Under the pieces are notes generated by a model, which was not told the origin of the DNA, did not search any database, and was given only the letters and a program-made list of their open reading frames with translations. From NCBI RefSeq assembly GCF_006443685.1, contig NZ_VFYP01000001.1, positions 2,232,001 through 2,296,000 of the forward strand: a stretch of 64,000 nucleotides of DNA, written 5' to 3'. Shown piece after piece: positions 59,817 through 64,000 of the stretch (position 1 is the first letter of the stretch; the number at the start of each line of letters is the position of its first letter). The DNA comes from Rhizobium glycinendophyticum (GTDB lineage: Bacteria; Pseudomonadota; Alphaproteobacteria; Rhizobiales; Rhizobiaceae). Made by a program: the position numbers and the translations under genes.

Positions 59817-60881
59817 ATGACCACGGCAGCGCCGTCCAAGACGCAAGCACCCGACGTTGCGGCACAGATCACCTTTGCCATGCGTTCGATGGGTGTTGCG
59901 CCCATTCCGCGCAACTACGAACTGTTTTATGAGGCTTTCATCGGCTCAAACCCGACACTGTCTCGCGAACTGGCAGCATTAGGAAGCCGTGCGAGCCAGG
60001 ACGAACTCGACGCCATTGGTCAGCAATATTTCGGCAATCATCAGTCGCGCGCCATCGAAGCCGTCCACGGGAAGCTGCTCAGCGAACTTGATGGGTTGCT
60101 GCGCGTGTTGCGCCAGGAGCAGACATCTCTCGAAAGCTACAACAAGTTGCTCGGCGAGACCTACAGCCGTATCAATTCGAAAAGCAGCAACAGCGCCGAC
60201 ATCCTCCGCAGCGCGATCAACATCCTGACGGAAGCGACCGGCAGCACCATGGCGCACGGTGAAGAGACCGTCGTTCAGATGGCGCAGCGTTCGCAGGAAA
60301 TGGACGAGGTCCGCCGTGAACTCGACGAATACAAACGCATCGCCAACACGGATTCGCTGACGCGGATCGCCAACCGCCGTGCCTTCGACGAGAAACTGGC
60401 ATCGGTTTATGCCGGTGGATCACGCCCACTGGCCGCTCTGGTCCTTGCCGACATCGACAACTTCAAGAAGGTCAACGACGTCTACGGACATCCGGTGGGA
60501 GACAAGATCCTGGCGACGGTTGCGACAGTTCTGCGCAACAATGTACGTCGGGACTGTTTCGTCGCCCGCACCGGTGGCGAGGAATTCGCCATCATCGTTG
60601 AAGGCAATACTAGCGAGGAAGTTCTACAAGTCTGCGAGCGCGTGCGGACCGCTCTCGAGACGACGCCTTTTAAGAATTCGAAGACCGGGGTGAACTACGG
60701 CCCTGTGACAATCTCGCTCGGCTTCAGCATGGCGACCGAATCCGAAGACGCCGGGGAACTTTACGCGAAGGCCGACATAGCCCTCTACTGCGCCAAGAAC
60801 GCGGGACGCAATCGTTCACGCGCCTATGAAGACGGCATGAAGAAGGACTTCACCAAGAGCTGGCTGATCTACAAGCGCTGA
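59817..60881 (+). CDS. Diguanylate cyclase (GGDEF protein), soluble
   Basis: A 354-residue cytosolic protein. The N-terminal part (about 1-180) is helical with no membrane segment and ends in a coiled coil (ERSQEMDEVRRELDEYKRIAN). The GGDEF domain (about 190-345) has DSLTRIANRRAFDE, LADIDNFKKVNDVYGHPVGDKIL and an intact GGEEF, so it should make cyclic di-GMP. The product-inhibition I-site, normally RxxD, appears as R-R-D-C and is probably absent. ATG at 59817 with GGAG upstream. The sensory input is not identified. Confidence 0.9.
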   Translation: MTTAAPSKTQAPDVAAQITFAMRSMGVAPIPRNYELFYEAFIGSNPTLSRELAALGSRASQDELDAIGQQYFGNHQSRAIEAVHGKLLSELDGLLRVLRQEQTSLESYNKLLGETYSRINSKSSNSADILRSAINILTEATGSTMAHGEETVVQMAQRSQEMDEVRRELDEYKRIANTDSLTRIANRRAFDEKLASVYAGGSRPLAALVLADIDNFKKVNDVYGHPVGDKILATVATVLRNNVRRDCFVARTGGEEFAIIVEGNTSEEVLQVCERVRTALETTPFKNSKTGVNYGPVTISLGFSMATESEDAGELYAKADIALYCAKNAGRNRSRAYEDGMKKDFTKSWLIYKR

Positions 60882-60896
60882 TCAACGCCTGCGGCA

Positions 60897-61505
60897 TCAC
60901 CACATTGTCTTGGCGGCGCGTTCTGGCCATTCGCGGTCATAGGTTTCCTGGTCGAAACCGGCTTTTGCTTCCTTCAGCATTTCGCCCGGCGTCGGCAGAT
61001 CGCCAGCGGCAACGCGGCGATCTGGATTCCAAAGGTCTGCGCGCATCACCGCGCGAGCGCACTGGAAATACACCTCGTCTATCGTCACGACGGCCACACT
61101 GCGCGGATGCCTGCCATCCATCTCGAAGCTCTCGAGCAAGGCTGGATCGACAGAGACCACCGCCTGCCCGTTGACGCGCATCACCGAATTGGACCCGGGG
61201 ATCAGAAACATCAGCGCAACGCGCGGGTCACGCACGATGTTGAGCAGCGAGTCGATACGGTTATTGCCGCGCCAGTCGGGTAGCGCGAGCGTCCGGTCGT
61301 TCTCGATCCGCACGACGGCCTGTGCGTCTCCGCGCGGCGAACAGTCCAGCCCCTCCGGGCCGACCGTCGCCAGCGCGACGAAGGGCGAAGACTCGATCAT
61401 CAGCCGATAGGCTGGGGTCAGGCCAGGCACGACCTTCGCTACCGAGGCTTCGGAAACATCGCCATAGATCGCCTGGAGCTCTTCCGGATTTTTGATGATC
61501 GTCAC
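60897..61505 (-). CDS. Pyridoxamine 5'-phosphate oxidase family flavin-binding protein
   Basis: A 202-residue FMN-binding split-barrel protein (about 30-150: FVALATVGPEGLDCSPRGD, ALPDWRGNNRIDSLLNIVRDPRVALMFLIPG). The arrangement resembles the MSMEG_1061-type subgroup, often annotated as PPOX class or general stress FMN proteins, rather than PdxH. The C-terminus EMLKEAKAGFDQETYDREWP is typical. Its enzymatic role is unknown. Convergent with the GGDEF gene, with a 15-bp gap. Confidence 0.82.
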   Translation of the reverse strand: MTIIKNPEELQAIYGDVSEASVAKVVPGLTPAYRLMIESSPFVALATVGPEGLDCSPRGDAQAVVRIENDRTLALPDWRGNNRIDSLLNIVRDPRVALMFLIPGSNSVMRVNGQAVVSVDPALLESFEMDGRHPRSVAVVTIDEVYFQCARAVMRADLWNPDRRVAAGDLPTPGEMLKEAKAGFDQETYDREWPERAAKTMW

Positions 61506-61564
61506 GCTCTATCTCCCCGCCACACCGTCAGCCAGACTCGCGATAGAGATGCCTTATGACAACT

Positions 61565-62497
61565 TCAAGACACGACGCGCTGACGATCCGTTTGTGGCAA
61601 ATGCTCGGCCAGAAGAAACTCCGCAACCGCCTGGATCACCTCGGGCGCACTCACGATCCGGCGGTGGCCGTGGCCATTCGCCCAGATATGCCGTATCTGC
61701 GGCGAGACACCGATATAGCGCTGCGCATGACCGACATTCACCTCCTTGTCATCCTCGGCATGGACGACAAGCATGGGGCGCCCCAGCCTGCGCGCAACGG
61801 CGACGCCATCCAGTTCCTCGATGCGCCGGCCTGACAATTCGTGCACGCGCCCCCTCATGGCATCAAGGCTTGCCCGCCCAAGACCGACGGCGCCGGCAAA
61901 ACCACTAAAGACCTCGCTGATGCTCGACGGCGCGCCGATCAAGGCGATGCGCGGTGTTTTCAGTTTCGGCACGTCGCAGAAGATGCCGCCCGCCGCCATC
62001 ATCACCGAAGCCCCGCCGAAGGAATGTCCGACGACCCCGTCGAAATGGCCGAAATGGCGCTCGGCCGCCACGATCGCCTCGGCCGCGAGCCTGAGATCGA
62101 GCCGTCGACCACTCGATGCACCGTGCCCGGGCAGATCGAGCAGCACGACCTCGGCACCTGCGCGCAGCAGACCGACTGCCATCTCCGACAGATACTCCGC
62201 CCGCGACCCCCAGCCGTGTACGACGAGGATACGGGGCGCTCCCGTGACGCTGCTCGGCTGGCCGGACGTCAGGTGGTGGGCCGCCGCCATTCCTCGCGAC
62301 AAAGCGAGACGGACCGTCTTTGCATCCCGCAGTCTCTCGGATCCTAGACGAAAGACGGCAAGGGCTTTAGCTCCCTTCGGCTTGCGCGACGGCGTACGGC
62401 AGAACAGCTCGAAGGCCAACCGTCCCGAGATCCGGGGCGACAGCCTCTCCAACTGTGCGAAAGCCAGGCGGGTGACCTTGAGACCAAAGGATGTCAT
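61565..62497 (-). CDS. Alpha/beta hydrolase, divergent from marR
   Basis: A 310-residue alpha/beta hydrolase. Motifs: ILVVHGWGSRAEY (oxyanion HGWG), VVGHSFGGASVMMAA (nucleophile Ser in GHSFG), MLVVHAEDDKEVN (acid) and a late NGHGHRRIV histidine. The ATG at 62497 is preferred; the frame extends 41 codons into the neighbouring gene. It faces the marR gene across a 48-bp gap holding a palindrome, so it is a likely target of that regulator. Natural substrate unknown. Confidence 0.85.
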   Translation of the reverse strand: MTSFGLKVTRLAFAQLERLSPRISGRLAFELFCRTPSRKPKGAKALAVFRLGSERLRDAKTVRLALSRGMAAAHHLTSGQPSSVTGAPRILVVHGWGSRAEYLSEMAVGLLRAGAEVVLLDLPGHGASSGRRLDLRLAAEAIVAAERHFGHFDGVVGHSFGGASVMMAAGGIFCDVPKLKTPRIALIGAPSSISEVFSGFAGAVGLGRASLDAMRGRVHELSGRRIEELDGVAVARRLGRPMLVVHAEDDKEVNVGHAQRYIGVSPQIRHIWANGHGHRRIVSAPEVIQAVAEFLLAEHLPQTDRQRVVS

Positions 62498-62516
62498 AGT
62501 CGGGTTTCCACAGATA

Positions 62517-62532
62517 TGTTCAATGCTGAACA
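62517..62532. promoter_or_regulatory. Operator palindrome between the hydrolase and marR genes
   Basis: TGTTCA-ATGC-TGAACA, a perfect 6-bp inverted repeat in the 48-bp gap between divergent start codons, 20 bp from the hydrolase ATG and 14 bp from the marR ATG. Its size and position suit a MarR dimer. Confidence 0.7.
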
Positions 62533-62545
62533 ATAAAGTACAAGA

Positions 62546-63049
62546 ATGAACAAAAAACAAGCCTTCCCCTGGGACCATCCGCGTTTTCGCAGCTGGATCG
62601 CCGTGGGCCGCGCCTGCCAACTCATGCAGCAGGCCCTCACCCGGGCGCTAGGGCCTCTCGATATCAAGCCACCGCATCTCGACATTCTCGTCAACCTGTA
62701 TCGCTTCGAGGGCATCTCACAGCAGGAACTGGCCCGAAAGCTCCTGGTCGGTCGCTCCAATATGAGCATGTTGCTGCCGCAAATGGAAAAGCGCGGGCTG
62801 CTGGAACGCCGCCCCGACGATCGGGACAAGCGCATCCTTCGCCTTTTTCTGACCGCAGACGGAAGGTCGGTGAGCGAGAAGGCGATGGTTATTCAGACGG
62901 GCCTGATCGAAGACATGCTCTCGGCGACGCCGCTGGAAGACTGCACGCGCATGGCAGAGACGATGGAAACGCTCATTCAACGGATGATGGCTGCCGACCA
63001 GGCTACCGAATCCGCTTTCGCAATAACGCTCAGCGAGGATCGCGACTGA
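62546..63049 (+). CDS. MarR family transcriptional regulator
   Basis: A 167-residue dimeric winged-helix repressor. Core: PHLDILVNLYRFEGISQQELARKLLVGRSNMSMLLPQMEKRGLLERRPDDRDKRILRLFLTADGR, with the wing motif DDRDKR. Such regulators usually control their own gene and the divergent neighbour, and release DNA on binding small phenolics. Its 3' end overlaps the convergent DUF971 gene by 20 bases. Confidence 0.93.
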   Translation: MNKKQAFPWDHPRFRSWIAVGRACQLMQQALTRALGPLDIKPPHLDILVNLYRFEGISQQELARKLLVGRSNMSMLLPQMEKRGLLERRPDDRDKRILRLFLTADGRSVSEKAMVIQTGLIEDMLSATPLEDCTRMAETMETLIQRMMAADQATESAFAITLSEDRD

Positions 63050-63392
63050 GGCCCTTTTCAGCGAGCGAGCGTTCGTAATCGGCAAATTTCTCTGCCCCGC
63101 GCTCACCCAGCTCCCGCATATAGGTCCAGGTAAAGATGCCGGTGTCATGCCCGTCATCGAAACCGATCCGCACCGCGTAGTTGCCGGTGGGTGTCATTGC
63201 ACGAATTGCAACATCGCGTTTGCCGGGCACGGTTACCGCCTGGCCCGGACCATGGCCCTGCACTTCCGCCGAGGGTGACAGAACCCTGAGCATTTCCGCC
63301 GGAAGGGTGACGACGACCCCATCGTTGAAGGTGACGGTCAGCGTCCGGCGATCTTTGGACACCTTAAGTTCGCTCGGCCAGAAATCCGACAT
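63030..63392 (-). CDS. DUF971 family protein
   Basis: A 120-residue protein starting at the ATG at 63392 ([20 protein letters not shown]). The domain matches DUF971, seen as the N-terminal part of gamma-butyrobetaine hydroxylases and as a stand-alone protein near iron-sulfur or Moco genes: [22 protein letters not shown] and [25 protein letters not shown]. Function unknown. It is divergent from moaA. Confidence 0.85.
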   Translation of the reverse strand: MSDFWPSELKVSKDRRTLTVTFNDGVVVTLPAEMLRVLSPSAEVQGHGPGQAVTVPGKRDVAIRAMTPTGNYAVRIGFDDGHDTGIFTWTYMRELGERGAEKFADYERSLAEKGLSRDPR

Positions 63393-63539
63393 GTATGCAC
63401 TCTTCTCTTCGCCAGATGGAGCGTGAGAGTTAAGGCGAAGACATTGCCCGTGCAAGCCAATTCCGCCTTCCGCCCGCAAGCTCGCTTGACGCCGGTTGCC
63501 GGCGGTCCCACATTAAGCGCACAACACGGGAGCGATCAC

Positions 63540-64000
63540 TTGCAGCAGATTTCAGGCGCGTTGACGGCGACACCCCTTGGCGATCCGGGCGCGCCCATGA
63601 TCGATCCGTTCGGTCGCGCAGTCACCTATCTCCGCGTCTCCGTGACCGACCGTTGTGATTTCCGCTGCACCTATTGCATGGCGGAAGACATGACCTTCCT
63701 GCCCAAGAAGGACTTGCTGACGCTGGAAGAACTCGACCGGCTCTGTTCGGCCTTCATCGCCAAGGGTGTGCGCAAGCTGCGTCTCACGGGCGGCGAGCCT
63801 CTGGTGCGCAAGAACATCATGCATCTGATCCGCGGCCTCTCGCGCCACCTGGGCAGCGGCCTCGACGAACTGACGCTGACCACCAACGGCTCGCAACTCG
63901 CCCGTTTCGCCGGTGAGCTCGCAGATGCCGGCGTCCGCCGCATCAATGTCTCGCTCGACACGCTGAATGCGGCCAAGTTCAAGGCGATCACCCGCTGGGG
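63540..64000 (+). CDS. moaA: GTP 3',8-cyclase MoaA (5' part; runs off the window)
   Basis: The first 153 residues of the radical-SAM enzyme that starts molybdenum cofactor synthesis from GTP. The SAM cluster motif is [14 protein letters not shown] (C-x3-C-x2-C). It is followed by [15 protein letters not shown] and [14 protein letters not shown]. The chosen start is a TTG at 63540 with GGGAG seven bases upstream, giving the short N-terminal extension seen in rhizobial MoaA; an ATG at 63597 ([15 protein letters not shown]) is the alternative. The gene continues beyond base 64000. Confidence 0.95.
   Translation, partial: MQQISGALTATPLGDPGAPMIDPFGRAVTYLRVSVTDRCDFRCTYCMAEDMTFLPKKDLLTLEELDRLCSAFIAKGVRKLRLTGGEPLVRKNIMHLIRGLSRHLGSGLDELTLTTNGSQLARFAGELADAGVRRINVSLDTLNAAKFKAITRW

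Overview
The window looks like the chromosome of an alphaproteobacterium of the order Rhizobiales, most likely the family Rhizobiaceae (Rhizobium, Agrobacterium and relatives). The reasons are a GC-rich backbone, a CckA hybrid kinase, a GTTC-N7-GTTC SOS box before recA, a malic enzyme fused to a phosphotransacetylase-like domain, class II DAHP synthase, a BluB gene behind a cobalamin riboswitch, and a 1,899-residue coiled-coil protein of the Growth Pole Ring (GPR/RgsE) type known from polar-growing Rhizobiales. This is core chromosome: I see no insertion sequence, prophage, CRISPR array, tRNA or rRNA gene.

Layout. 1-9.7 kb: 3' end of icd, a small membrane protein, a GST, a SulP transporter, alaS, recA with its SOS box, and the pseudouridine-catabolism pair psuK-psuG. 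9.7-19 kb: cckA, a FliO-like membrane protein, a dksA with a cysteine-poor zinc-finger region, a SixA-type phosphatase, the ycjX-ycjF pair and a secreted protein. 19-23 kb: folP-folB-folK, a DUF922 secreted protein, a candidate Hfq-type small RNA, a 2Fe-2S ferredoxin and a degenerate Hpt protein. 23-29 kb: the giant GPR/RgsE-like gene behind a 477-bp control region. 29-34 kb: a complete Mla-type lipid transport operon (permease, ATPase, MCE protein, lipoprotein) and an LpxH-like phosphoesterase. 34-43 kb: malic enzyme, a quorum-sensing luxR-luxI pair, a DUF2865 secreted protein, riboswitch-bluB, a TolB-like propeller and nadE. 43-53 kb: an LTA-synthase-like transferase, an unknown winged-helix-like protein, a GFA protein, class II DAHP synthase, an alpha/beta hydrolase, a small membrane peptide, glutathione reductase, a DUF2059 protein, rpiA and gph. 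53-64 kb: an L,D-transpeptidase, two unrelated fumarases (fumC, fumA), two GGDEF proteins (one degenerate, one intact), an FMN-barrel protein, a divergent hydrolase/MarR pair with a perfect operator palindrome, a DUF971 protein and the 5' end of moaA.

How the genes fit together. Several products bear on envelope growth and its control: CckA (cell-cycle kinase), GPR/RgsE (growth-pole scaffold), the YcbB-type L,D-transpeptidase, the Mla system and the LTA-synthase-like enzyme. Carbon metabolism is represented by icd, two fumarases, malic enzyme, rpiA and gph; cofactor synthesis by fol, bluB, nadE and moaA. The least explained sequence lies between genes: the structured + strand transcript candidate at 21745-21834, the inverted CtrA-like motifs and hairpins before gpr, the three 11-bp Pho-box-like repeats before the LTA-synthase-like gene, and the dyads before luxR, nadE and marR. 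I found no single obviously new multi-gene system; the best candidates for something undescribed are these non-coding elements and several proteins that have lost key residues.
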